Origin: Deltaproteobacteria bacterium GWA2_38_16
GTDB lineage: Bacteria; Bdellovibrionota; JACOXK01; 2-02-FULL-40-11
Assembly: GCA_001797335.1 (NCBI GenBank)
Contig: MGPE01000007.1
Span: forward strand, 1-24,452
Length of the DNA stretch: 24,452 nt
Direction: 5' to 3'
Under the pieces are notes generated by a model. It was not told where the DNA came from, ran no database searches, and worked only from the letters and a program-made list of their open reading frames with translations. Every line of letters begins with the position of its first letter. Position 1 is the stretch's first letter. This document shows, in pieces, positions 1 to 7,442 of the stretch. The position numbers and the translations under genes are program-made.

Positions 1-26
1 ATCTTTTTCTTAAGTGGAGCCATCAT
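1..26 (-). CDS. possible 5' end of a gene running off the window
   Basis: On the minus strand two consecutive ATG codons at 26 and 23 open a frame reading M-M-A-P-L-K-K-K before the window ends. The short basic start could be a real N-terminus, and it lies downstream of tRNA-Pro in the same direction. No clear Shine-Dalgarno precedes it and only eight codons are visible, so this is a guess. The bases between it and the tRNA (27-97) hold one loose inverted repeat (TAAGATTC at 38-45, GAATCTTA at 82-89) and no convincing terminator. Confidence 0.25.
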
Positions 27-97
27 TTATTTTTTACTAAGATTCTTAAAGAAAAAAACATCTCTATTAGATCTTAATGGGGAATCTTAATAAATAG

Positions 98-176
98 TGG
101 TCGGGGTGAGCCGATTCGAACGGCCGATCTCTCGCACCCCAAGCGAGTGCTCTAGACCAGGCTGAGCCACACCCCG
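98..176 (-). tRNA. tRNA-Pro (anticodon GGG)
   Basis: The minus strand folds as a full cloverleaf. The acceptor stem is CGGGGTG/CACCCCG, the D stem GCTC/GAGC, the anticodon stem CTCGC/GCGAG around the loop TTGGGGT (anticodon GGG), and the T arm carries TTCGAAT. The 3' CCA is encoded in the DNA. The gene starts 6 bases after the stop codon of the MerR-like gene with no visible promoter between them, so it is probably co-transcribed with ihfA and merR and released by processing. Confidence 0.95.
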
Positions 177-182
177 GATAAG

Positions 183-554
183 TTAATTAGAACGAAGGAC
201 GCGGACAAGATCTTTGAGTTCTTGTTTTACTTGCTGTAACTTCACATTGGCAGTTGATTTGGCTTCCGTAAAACGCTTAGAACGTTGTTCTCGTTTTAAT
301 TCTTTTATTTTTAATCTGGCCCCTTCAATACTATATCTTTCTTGCCACAACAGTTGTTTAATCAAAAGAACGGTTTCAATATCTTTTTTTTCATAAACTC
401 GTTGATTGGCCTTTGATTTTTGAGGAGAAAGTGCCTCAAATTCTGTTTCCCAGTAACGCAATACATAGGGTTTAATCCCTGCAATCTTACATACTTCCCC
501 TATCTTAAAATACATCCTATCTGGGATGATGGGCACTGAAAAGGTATTAGCCAT
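183..554 (-). CDS. MerR-family transcriptional regulator
   Basis: This 123-residue protein has an N-terminal winged helix-turn-helix of the MerR type. Residues about 15-50 (YFKIGEVCKIAGIKPYVLRY) are the recognition region, followed by the wing around NQRVY and a helical tail rich in Lys, Arg and Glu (about 80-120) that should dimerise. There is no C-terminal effector domain and no metal-binding cysteine cluster, unlike classical metal-sensing MerR proteins. Short regulators of this kind are commonly found directly downstream of ihfA in delta-type proteobacteria; their target is generally unknown. It starts 6 bases after the ihfA stop, and AAAGGG at the end of ihfA could be its ribosome binding site. 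An internal Met at residue 14 is a less likely start. It probably shares the ihfA promoter. Confidence 0.85.
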   Translation of the reverse strand: MANTFSVPIIPDRMYFKIGEVCKIAGIKPYVLRYWETEFEALSPQKSKANQRVYEKKDIETVLLIKQLLWQERYSIEGARLKIKELKREQRSKRFTEAKSTANVKLQQVKQELKDLVRVLRSN

Positions 555-560
555 AAAATT

Positions 561-851
561 TTATACACCCTTTCGATCAGGATTTAATTGTACTTTTAAA
601 ACTTGACTTGGGCGAAAGGTTAATACTTTTCGTGCTGAAATTTCGATGGTTTGGCCTGTTTGAGGATTTCTTCCTACTCTGGCTCTTTTTTGTCTTACTA
701 TAAAATTTCCAAACCCGGATATTTTAATTTTTTCGCTTTTTTCGAGAGCTTCTTTCATTACATTGAAAATAAGTTCAACCAAATCTGATGAGTCTTTTTT
801 AGAAAAACCCACTTTTTCATATACATTTTCAATGAGTTCTGCTTTTGTCAT
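561..851 (-). CDS. ihfA: integration host factor subunit alpha
   Basis: This 96-residue protein belongs to the HU/IHF family of DNA-bending nucleoid proteins. IHF-alpha pairs with IHF-beta and bends DNA sharply at specific sites in promoters, recombination sites and origins. Diagnostic elements are the N-terminal helices (MTKAELIENV), the alpha-type motif KISGFGNF (43-50), and GRNPQTG at 60-66 in the DNA-binding arm with the intercalating proline at 63. Its place downstream of pheST is the conserved position of ihfA in proteobacteria. A strong Shine-Dalgarno (AAGGAG) lies 5-6 bases before the ATG. The 95-base gap to pheT contains a good sigma70-type promoter, so ihfA can be expressed apart from the synthetase genes. 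A beta-type partner lies at 12128-12406. Confidence 0.93.
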   Translation of the reverse strand: MTKAELIENVYEKVGFSKKDSSDLVELIFNVMKEALEKSEKIKISGFGNFIVRQKRARVGRNPQTGQTIEISARKVLTFRPSQVLKVQLNPDRKGV

Positions 852-892
852 GAAAGCTCCTTCCTTTCCAACTACTTAAAAATACTAATGAA

Positions 893-921
893 ATGCTAAC
901 AAAGCCCTATATTCTTGTCAA
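893..921 (-). promoter_or_regulatory. sigma70-type promoter for ihfA-merR-tRNA-Pro
   Basis: The minus strand carries a perfect -35 TTGACA (916-921), a 17-base spacer and -10 TAGCAT (893-898, 4 of 6). Transcription would start near 886, giving a leader of about 35 bases that includes the AAGGAG site of ihfA. Confidence 0.7.
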
Positions 922-946
922 ATAGAATTGATGATTTCAAAACTTT

Positions 947-3337
947 TCATCGAATTTGAGCCTGACAGTCTTTAACCAAAGCCTTGCACACGGTATCGTG
1001 AGCTGTATTAACCTCTTGATCGGTCAGGGTGCGTTCTAAAGATTGATACACCAAAGAAAATGCAAAGCTCTTATACCCTTTTGGGATAGGTTCTCCTCGA
1101 TATACATCAAAAAGAGAAATACCTTTTACAATCCCCCCACTTTCTTTTTGAATGACTTCATACACCTTTTCATAAGACATTTCTTCTGAAATTAAAATAG
1201 ATAAGTCTCGTTTTACAGAAGGAAATTTTGGGAGAGATGCACAGTGAATGGCTTGGGGTTTTAAATGCTCTAAGAGATCAACATTCATTTCAAAAATAAA
1301 CACATTTTTTTCAATATCAAAAGCTTCTTGAGTTTTTGGATGAAGTTTTCCAAAATATCCCACTAGACAACCTTTAATCCAAATTTCTAAAAACCATACA
1401 GGATGTAAATAAGCTCTTGATCCTTCTTTTTTAAGAAACTGAACTTCTTTATCAAAATGTAACCCTTCTAGAAGAAGAACCATAACCGCTTTAAGATCAT
1501 AAAAATCTATTTCCTTGGGAGAAATTGCCCACTGTGTAGGTAATCGAGTCCCACAGAGTAGCCCCCCTAGCCAGGGCGTTTCCTTTCCCTTGGCATCATA
1601 GGTATGACGAAGTTCAAAAAGACGAACCCTCTCTTCTCCATGATGAAGATTATAAAGACAGGTTTTAAGCAAAGAAGGAACCAAAGAAGGACGCATGATG
1701 GAATTTTCTTCTCCTAAAGGATTTTGTATTTTTAAAACATCATCAGCATATCCTATTTTTTTAAGATCCTGGGGAGAACAAAAACTTAAATTCACAATTT
1801 CTGTTAAACCACTGCTCACTAACAGTGATTTTATTTTTGGAGCTAAGGCATTTTTTCTTTCAATGGATTTATCTAAAAAACTCTGCCCAGAAAGTTCTTG
1901 GGCGGGAATTTTATTGTAGCCCTGGGATCTCGCAATTTCTTCAATCAAATCCACATCACATGAAATATCTGCATATCGAAAACTGGGTACTTGAAATATT
2001 CCTCTTTGTTGATTAAGCGAAATGCAAGAAAACCCAAGTTTTCCAAGTGTTTCTTTTACTGTTTTTGAGGATACTTTATATCCCAAGTATTGTTCTAAAC
2101 GTTTTAAAGAAAGAGCAATTCGTTTTTTAAGAAATTTTTTAGGATAAATGTCGCTGTATCCTTGAGCAATGGATCCTCCAGAAATTTGAGTTATTAAATC
2201 CGCTGCCCGATGTAGAGCCTTTTCTACTCCTTCAATATCCACTCCCCGCTCAAATCGTTTTGAAGATTCTGAAGAAAGACCCAGTCGTTTAGACGTTTTT
2301 CGAATTGTGGTGGGGTTAAAATACGCGCTTTCTAAAAGAATATTTACCGCTGTTTCAGAAACCTCAGAAGTAACACCTCCCATGATTCCAGCCAAAGCAA
2401 TGGGCTTTTTAAGATCTGAGATGACCAAATCTTGGGGAGTTAGGAGATATTCTCCTCCATCCAATGTTATCATTTTTTCTCCAGATGAAGCTTTTCGAAT
2501 CACAACCACTCCTCCTTCAATTTTATCAACATCAAAGGCATGAAGGGGTTGTCCCCATTCCATGAGGACAAAATTAGTGACATCAACCACATTATTGATT
2601 GATCGTAGCCCAACTGATTCTAAAGCCTCTTTTAGCCATGTAGGAGAAGGGCCAATCTTGACTCCTTGAATGAGCCTCGCCATATATCGGGGACATTCTT
2701 TGGAAGCCTTTACATAGATTTTTATTCTTTTTTGAATTTTTTCTGTTTTAGATTCTTTTATATTTGTCTTTGGATATAAAACTTTTTTTCCAAAAGCAGA
2801 TGAAAGCTCCCGGGCAATACCCATAAAACTTAAACAATCAGGTCTATTGGGAGTAATATTAAGCTCAAAAAGCGTATTTCCAAGACCTAAGATTTTTCGG
2901 ATATCATCCGTAAGAGAAACTTCTTTGGGCAAAATTAAAATTCCTTCGGAAGAGTCTAAAAAGCCCAGTTCTGTTTGAGAACACAACATTCCTTGAGATG
3001 CTTCCCCTCGAATGGTGCTTTCTTTGATCTTAAGCCCCTGAGCGAGCTCTGCTCCAGGCAATGCTAAAATAACTTTGTCCCCTTCTTGATAATTTTTGGC
3101 ACCACACACCACTCGATACTCTTCATCTTGTGTCTTCACTCGGCATAAAGACAATCGGTCAGCATTGGGATGTTTTTTGCTCTCTAAAATTTGAGCCACT
3201 TTTAAAAACTGTGTATTGAGTTCTCGTTTTCGAACAGACTCCACTTCAAAACCCAAGTGAGAAAGTTTATCTAAAATAACGGACATGGATCCCCGAAGAG
3301 CAATATATTGTTTTAACCATTGCGCTGAGAATAACAT
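947..3337 (-). CDS. pheT: phenylalanyl-tRNA synthetase beta subunit
   Basis: This is the large subunit of the (alpha-beta)2 cytoplasmic PheRS, which charges tRNA-Phe. At 796 residues it is the usual bacterial length. Domains run in the standard order: an EMAP/OB-fold tRNA-binding domain at about 40-150 (KHPNADRLSLCRV, QGMLCSQTELG), the B3/4 editing region at about 210-380 (RYMARLIQGV, NNVVDVTNFV), the B5 domain at about 400-475, a catalytic-like core, and a C-terminal ferredoxin-fold anticodon-binding domain from about 700 (FPSVKRDLSILI to LERTLTDQEVN). The ATG follows the pheS stop with no gap (TAAATG), with GAGG about 9 bases upstream inside pheS. That implies coupled translation of the two subunits. 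No truncation or frameshift is seen. Confidence 0.97.
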   Translation of the reverse strand: MLFSAQWLKQYIALRGSMSVILDKLSHLGFEVESVRKRELNTQFLKVAQILESKKHPNADRLSLCRVKTQDEEYRVVCGAKNYQEGDKVILALPGAELAQGLKIKESTIRGEASQGMLCSQTELGFLDSSEGILILPKEVSLTDDIRKILGLGNTLFELNITPNRPDCLSFMGIARELSSAFGKKVLYPKTNIKESKTEKIQKRIKIYVKASKECPRYMARLIQGVKIGPSPTWLKEALESVGLRSINNVVDVTNFVLMEWGQPLHAFDVDKIEGGVVVIRKASSGEKMITLDGGEYLLTPQDLVISDLKKPIALAGIMGGVTSEVSETAVNILLESAYFNPTTIRKTSKRLGLSSESSKRFERGVDIEGVEKALHRAADLITQISGGSIAQGYSDIYPKKFLKKRIALSLKRLEQYLGYKVSSKTVKETLGKLGFSCISLNQQRGIFQVPSFRYADISCDVDLIEEIARSQGYNKIPAQELSGQSFLDKSIERKNALAPKIKSLLVSSGLTEIVNLSFCSPQDLKKIGYADDVLKIQNPLGEENSIMRPSLVPSLLKTCLYNLHHGEERVRLFELRHTYDAKGKETPWLGGLLCGTRLPTQWAISPKEIDFYDLKAVMVLLLEGLHFDKEVQFLKKEGSRAYLHPVWFLEIWIKGCLVGYFGKLHPKTQEAFDIEKNVFIFEMNVDLLEHLKPQAIHCASLPKFPSVKRDLSILISEEMSYEKVYEVIQKESGGIVKGISLFDVYRGEPIPKGYKSFAFSLVYQSLERTLTDQEVNTAHDTVCKALVKDCQAQIR

Positions 3338-4378
3338 TTAAAATTGCCTCAAAAATCTTAAATCATTTTCAAAAAAAAGTTTAATGTTATCAATTCCGTA
3401 TCTTAGCATCGTAATTCGTTCTATTCCCATGCCAAATGCGAAACCAGAAAAAATCTGAGGATCATAGTTTACGGCTTCAAATACCTTTGGATGAACCATC
3501 CCACATCCTGCTACTTCTAACCAACCACTGTTTTTACACACTGAACACCCTTTTCCATTACACAAAACACATTCAATATCGAGCTCTGCGCTGGGTTCCG
3601 TAAAAGGAAAAAAGCTGGGCCGAAAGCGTACCTTTGTTTTGGAAGAAAAAATCTCATGCACAAAATACGTCAAAATTCCTTTTAAATGTGCAAAAGAAAC
3701 CTCGCGGTCTACCAAAAGCCCTTCTATCTGATGAAACATGGGAGAATGAGAAGTGTCATCATCATGACGATACACAACTCCAGGTACAATGATTCGAAGG
3801 GGAGGTTTAAATTTTTCCATTACATGAATTTGAACAGGAGACGTATGCGTTCTCAGTACCACATCCTCTGAAATATAAAACGTATCCTGCATGTCTCTAG
3901 CCGGATGGTGCTTGGGTATATTTAAAGCTTCAAAATTATAATAATCTGTTTCAATTTCAGGACCTTCGGCCACTTGGAATCCATATCTAGAAAAAATATG
4001 GCTAATTTCTTCCATGGTTTGAATCAGAGGGTGCCGTTTTCCAATATCCAAGGTTCTGGAAGGAAGGCTTGTATCGCACATTTTTTGAAATTCTTTTTTC
4101 TGGCCTTCTTCTTTTAAAGAATAAAGCAAAGAATTTATTTTTTCAGAAAGTGTTTTTTTAATACCATTGGCCTGCTGGCCAATTTTTGGACGATCTTCTT
4201 CGGATAATCCACCAATATCTTTTAAAACCTCTGTCAGTTTTCCATTTCGCCCTAAATAGCGTATTTTTAATTCTTCTAAATTTTTTTCATTAATAGCCGG
4301 AGAAATAGCAAGAGAGGAGAGTTCTTTAAACGCTTCTTCTTGAATAAGTTTTAACTTCTGCGATAACGCATCGAACAT
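3338..4378 (-). CDS. pheS: phenylalanyl-tRNA synthetase alpha subunit
   Basis: This is the catalytic alpha subunit of PheRS, 346 residues, complete. The N-terminal 90 residues form the tRNA-binding coiled coil. The class II core follows, with THTSP at 177-181, motif 2 (RHDDDTSHSPMFHQIEG, 204-220) and motif 3 (FGMGIERITMLRYG, about 315-328). Four cysteines at 270, 273, 278 and 281 form a CxxC...CxxC knuckle before GCGMVHP, as in many bacterial PheS proteins. Like pheT, its ATG abuts the preceding stop codon (rplT TAA then ATG), so rplT, pheS and pheT are likely translated as a coupled series. Confidence 0.97.
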   Translation of the reverse strand: MFDALSQKLKLIQEEAFKELSSLAISPAINEKNLEELKIRYLGRNGKLTEVLKDIGGLSEEDRPKIGQQANGIKKTLSEKINSLLYSLKEEGQKKEFQKMCDTSLPSRTLDIGKRHPLIQTMEEISHIFSRYGFQVAEGPEIETDYYNFEALNIPKHHPARDMQDTFYISEDVVLRTHTSPVQIHVMEKFKPPLRIIVPGVVYRHDDDTSHSPMFHQIEGLLVDREVSFAHLKGILTYFVHEIFSSKTKVRFRPSFFPFTEPSAELDIECVLCNGKGCSVCKNSGWLEVAGCGMVHPKVFEAVNYDPQIFSGFAFGMGIERITMLRYGIDNIKLFFENDLRFLRQF

Positions 4379-4729
4379 TTATGCAGCTTTAACTTGTTGA
4401 ACAATCGTTTCAAAAGATTTTGGATCAGAAATAGCTAATTCTGACAACATTTTACGGTTTAAACTAATGTTAGCTTTTTTAAGTTTAAACATAAATTGGC
4501 TATATGAAATATTAAAAGGTTGAACAGCGGCGTTAATACGTGTAATCCAAAGTTGTCTAAAAGCTCTTTTTCTAACTTTTCGATCGCGATAGGCAAATAC
4601 CCAAGCTCTTTCAACGCCCTCAGATCCACGACGGAAAATAGTTTTTTTACGCCCATAATACCCTTTGGCGTGTTTCATGACTCGGGCTCGACGTCTTCTA
4701 GCTTTAAATCCTCGTTTTACGCGTGGCAT
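4379..4729 (-). CDS. rplT: 50S ribosomal protein L20
   Basis: This 116-residue, very basic protein matches L20 throughout. It begins MPRVKRGFKARRRR, continues through GYYGRKKTIFRR and AYRDRKVRKR, and ends with the globular domain containing LWITRINAA and LNRKMLSELA. L20 is an early 23S rRNA-binding assembly protein and, in well-studied bacteria, represses its own operon by binding the mRNA. I cannot identify a specific L20 operator here. A clear Shine-Dalgarno (AAGGAG) lies 6 bases before the ATG, in the 21-base gap after rpmI. Confidence 0.98.
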   Translation of the reverse strand: MPRVKRGFKARRRRARVMKHAKGYYGRKKTIFRRGSEGVERAWVFAYRDRKVRKRAFRQLWITRINAAVQPFNISYSQFMFKLKKANISLNRKMLSELAISDPKSFETIVQQVKAA

Positions 4730-4750
4730 GGCTACTCCTTTTTAAAATGC

Positions 4751-4948
4751 TTATCCATAAGGCATCATTCGACGGATACGATGAATTTCAGCAGAACTCA
4801 CCTGAGCGCTCCCTCTTAAATGGCGCTTCTGACCGGACGATTTACCCGTGGTTAATAGATGTCTTAAACCTGCTCGTTTTCGCTTTATTTTTCCAGATTT
4901 TGTAAAACGAAAACGTTTCTTAAGTCCACTTTTTGTTTTAAGTTTCAT
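4751..4948 (-). CDS. rpmI: 50S ribosomal protein L35
   Basis: This is a 65-residue basic protein of the usual L35 length, with the family signature MKLKTKSGLKKRFRFTKSGK and the LRHLLTTKS-like segment (LRHLLTTGKSSGQKRHLRG). The start codon overlaps the infC stop by four bases (ATGA), indicating translational coupling with IF3. AGGAAA just upstream, inside the end of infC, is a modest ribosome binding site. Confidence 0.97.
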   Translation of the reverse strand: MKLKTKSGLKKRFRFTKSGKIKRKRAGLRHLLTTGKSSGQKRHLRGSAQVSSAEIHRIRRMMPYG

Positions 4949-5463
4949 GGGTGTTTCCTAGCCGGAGCAACTACCGAAAAGAGCATTTTCCCTTCCTGCT
5001 TCGGCATCTGCTCAATAACCGCGATATCTTTGAGTTTTTCCGTTATTTTGTCAAGGACTATTTTGCCTAATTCCTTGTGTTCCATCTCTCGTCCTCGAAA
5101 AACAACCGTTAATTTTACTTTGTCCCCTTTGGTCAAGAATTCATGAATTTTACGAAGCTTATGATCGATGTCGTGTTCATCGGTACCAATCCCAAATTTA
5201 ATCTCATGAAGTTTAATCACCACCTGCTTTTTCTTGGCCTTTTGTTGCTCTTTTTTAAGCTCATACAAATATTTTCCATAATCAATGATTTTGCACACCG
5301 GCGGTTTTGCCTGAGGCGCTACCTCTACTAAATCTAACCCCTGATCCATCGCCATGTTCAAGGCTTCTTTGGTGGCTAAAACTCCTATTTGTTGACCATC
5401 ACTCCCAATAACGCGGACTTGCGAAACAAAAATAGATCTGTTTCGTCTAGGTTCTCGTGCGAT
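4945..5463 (-). CDS. infC: translation initiation factor IF-3, non-AUG start
   Basis: IF3 binds the 30S subunit and discriminates against wrong start codons and initiator tRNAs. The N-domain (about 8-75) contains VRVIGSDGQQIG, LDLVEVAP and PPVCKIIDYGKYLYE. The C-domain (about 85-172) contains VVIKLHEIKFGIGTDEHD and ends with VIEQMPKQEGKMLFSVVAP. No ATG, GTG or TTG exists early enough: the first such codon (TTG at 5361) would remove the first 34 conserved residues. Homology continues upstream to 5463-5466, where the frame reads ATT ATC GCA CGA GAA. I choose ATC at 5463 (172 residues, 5 bases after GGAGG). ATT at 5466 would overlap the thrS stop and sit only 2 bases from GGAGG. Rare initiators (AUU in E. 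coli) let IF3 repress its own synthesis, so the start itself implies autoregulation. The stop overlaps rpmI. Confidence 0.93.
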   Translation of the reverse strand: MAREPRRNRSIFVSQVRVIGSDGQQIGVLATKEALNMAMDQGLDLVEVAPQAKPPVCKIIDYGKYLYELKKEQQKAKKKQVVIKLHEIKFGIGTDEHDIDHKLRKIHEFLTKGDKVKLTVVFRGREMEHKELGKIVLDKITEKLKDIAVIEQMPKQEGKMLFSVVAPARKHP

Positions 5464-5465
5464 AA

Positions 5466-7382
5466 TTACCTCCTCTCCTCCACCTCTTGGTGGAGTTTTT
5501 GAATAAATGCGTGAATAGACATGGGGTCTAACATATTTCCCCTTCTTTCCCGAACAGAGATCGTTTTGGAAGCTACCTCTTTATCTCCAATGACAATCAT
5601 GTACGGAATCTTTTGAAGCTGGGCTTGGCGAATTTTAAATCCTAATTTTTCATTACGCGAATCAAATTCTACTCGAATGCCTGCTTTTTTAAGATTTTCA
5701 TAAATTTCCTGCGCATAAGAAGCATGAATATCTGTGACATTTAAAATAGTCACTTGCACTGGAGAAAGCCAAAGTGGAAAATGCCCAGCATAATGTTCAA
5801 TGAGAATTCCAATAAACCGCTCAGGACTTCCTAAAATTGCACGGTGGATCATGACCACTCGATGCTTATTCCCATCCGTCCCAATATAATCTGCATCAAA
5901 ACGTTCAGGCATTGAAAAATCTAGCTGAATGGTTCCACACTGCCAGGTTCGGTTGAGACTATCTTTAATATGAAAATCAATTTTAGGACCATAAAAAGCG
6001 CCATCTCCAGGATTAAGCTTAAATTGAATATTGGATTTCTGAAGGGCATTCTCTAACATCGCCTCTGCTTTTTTCCAAAGCTCATCTGATCCAATCGATT
6101 TTTTTGGGCGAGTTGAAAATTCAATATGAACATCTTGAAACCCAAAATCTTTATAGGTTCTTAAAATATCTTGAATGAGCGCATGCACTTCACTTTCAAT
6201 GTGATCCTCTGCACAAAAATGATGTGCATCGTCTTGAGCAAACGCTCGAACTCGGAATAGTCCGTGGACCACACCCGAGCGTTCATAGCGATGAACAAAT
6301 CCAAATTCAGCTATTCGAATGGGAAGTTCTCGATAAGAATGTTGCGCATTTTTGTAAACTAAAACATGCCCCGGGCAATTCATGGGCTTAACCGCCATCG
6401 ACATTCCTTCTTGAGTCGTAAAATACATATTGTCTTTATAATTTTCGTAGTGACCACTTTTTTTCCATAGCTCATCAGAATAAATAAGAGGAGTCTTAAC
6501 AATTTTATACTTTGTCCTATTTAAAATATTGTCATAACAGTATTTGACGATTTGTTCATAAAGTATCATCCCCTTTTCATGAAAAAAAGGCATCGCTGGA
6601 GCTTCTTCATGAAAACTAAAAAGATCAAGCTCTTTACCTAGTTTTCGATGGTCTCTTTTTTTGGCTTCTTCCAATTGATAAAGATATTGATCTAAATCTT
6701 TTTTGAAAAAAAATGCAGTCCCATAAATTCTTTGGAGCATTTTATTTTTTTCATCCCCTCTCCAGTAGGCTCCCGCAATAGATAATAATTTAAATGCCTT
6801 TACCCAGCCTGTATTGGGGAGGTGAGGCCCTCGACACAAATCTTCCCATTCTCCTTGTTTATAAATACTGACTTTTTCATCAGGAATTGCTTGAATAATT
6901 TCTACTTTATAATTTTCATGAAGTTTTTTAAATTTTTGAATCGCTTGTGGTTTTGATGTTTCTGTACGGACAAAAGGTCTTTGGGCTTTAATAATTTCAG
7001 CCATTTTCTTTTCAATCGCCTCTAAATCTTCAGGCGTAAATCCTTTGTCGTACTCGTAATCGTAATAAAATCCCTCCTCGGTGGCAGGACCAATCGTCAC
7101 TTTGGCCCCTTTAAAAAGCGATTGAACCGCTTCACTCATAATATGTGCTGTTGAATGACGTAAGACTTTCAGAGATTCTGGATCTTTTTCTGTGAGTACC
7201 TTTAAGCGGCAATCTTTGGACAAGGGGGTCACTAAATCCAAAATAACCCCATCATCTATTTTTAAAGCAATCGCTTCTTTTGCTAAACGAGGACCAATTT
7301 TTTTAACAACGTCGAGTCCAATAACGCCGGGTGGAAATTCAAGGTAAGCACCATCTGGCAAGGTCAATCGAATGTTATTCAT
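5466..7382 (-). CDS. thrS: threonyl-tRNA synthetase
   Basis: This is a full-length 638-residue ThrRS, close to the E. coli enzyme in length and domain order. It has a TGS domain (1-62), then an editing domain that removes mis-charged serine, with H76, H80, C183 and H187 matching the known HxxxH and C/H zinc-like set. The class II core has MNCPGH (C336), RYERSG (366-371), QDDAHHF (H387) and GDGAFYGPKID. The C-terminal anticodon-binding domain runs from PLWLSPVQVTIL to the end. It is the first gene of the operon. I find no T-box or convincing promoter in the 60 bases between it and the upstream phosphoesterase gene, and no clear Shine-Dalgarno before the ATG. Confidence 0.98.
   Translation of the reverse strand: MNNIRLTLPDGAYLEFPPGVIGLDVVKKIGPRLAKEAIALKIDDGVILDLVTPLSKDCRLKVLTEKDPESLKVLRHSTAHIMSEAVQSLFKGAKVTIGPATEEGFYYDYEYDKGFTPEDLEAIEKKMAEIIKAQRPFVRTETSKPQAIQKFKKLHENYKVEIIQAIPDEKVSIYKQGEWEDLCRGPHLPNTGWVKAFKLLSIAGAYWRGDEKNKMLQRIYGTAFFFKKDLDQYLYQLEEAKKRDHRKLGKELDLFSFHEEAPAMPFFHEKGMILYEQIVKYCYDNILNRTKYKIVKTPLIYSDELWKKSGHYENYKDNMYFTTQEGMSMAVKPMNCPGHVLVYKNAQHSYRELPIRIAEFGFVHRYERSGVVHGLFRVRAFAQDDAHHFCAEDHIESEVHALIQDILRTYKDFGFQDVHIEFSTRPKKSIGSDELWKKAEAMLENALQKSNIQFKLNPGDGAFYGPKIDFHIKDSLNRTWQCGTIQLDFSMPERFDADYIGTDGNKHRVVMIHRAILGSPERFIGILIEHYAGHFPLWLSPVQVTILNVTDIHASYAQEIYENLKKAGIRVEFDSRNEKLGFKIRQAQLQKIPYMIVIGDKEVASKTISVRERRGNMLDPMSIHAFIQKLHQEVEERR
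5469..5474 (-). promoter_or_regulatory. infC Shine-Dalgarno inside the thrS C-terminus
   Basis: The final thrS codons GAG GAG AGG AGG (Glu-Glu-Arg-Arg) contain AGGAGG, followed by the thrS stop TAA and then ATT/ATC. A near-perfect ribosome binding site compensates for a poor start codon and forces thrS and infC to be translationally linked. Confidence 0.8.
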
Positions 7383-7442
7383 GAAGAAAATTTAATATCA
7401 TACGTATTATCAAAAACGTTCTTACTATATCGTAAATAAGGT

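Noticed and set aside
38-89. A terminator hairpin after tRNA-Pro (TAAGATTC/GAATCTTA)
   Set aside because: The loop is 36 bases, the stem is AT-rich, and no T-run follows the stem directly.
4459-4905. Open frames overlapping rplT and rpmI on both strands
   Set aside because: They are shadows of highly basic ribosomal protein genes, with no ribosome site and no family resemblance.
4945-5361. A 138-residue IF3 starting at TTG 5361
   Set aside because: This start removes the first 34 residues, which match the IF3 N-domain (VRVIGSDGQQIG), and has no ribosome site. The frame is open to ATT/ATC beside AGGAGG.
7383-7442. A T-box or attenuator before thrS
   Set aside because: The gap is only 60 bases, too short for a T-box, with no stable hairpin and T-run.
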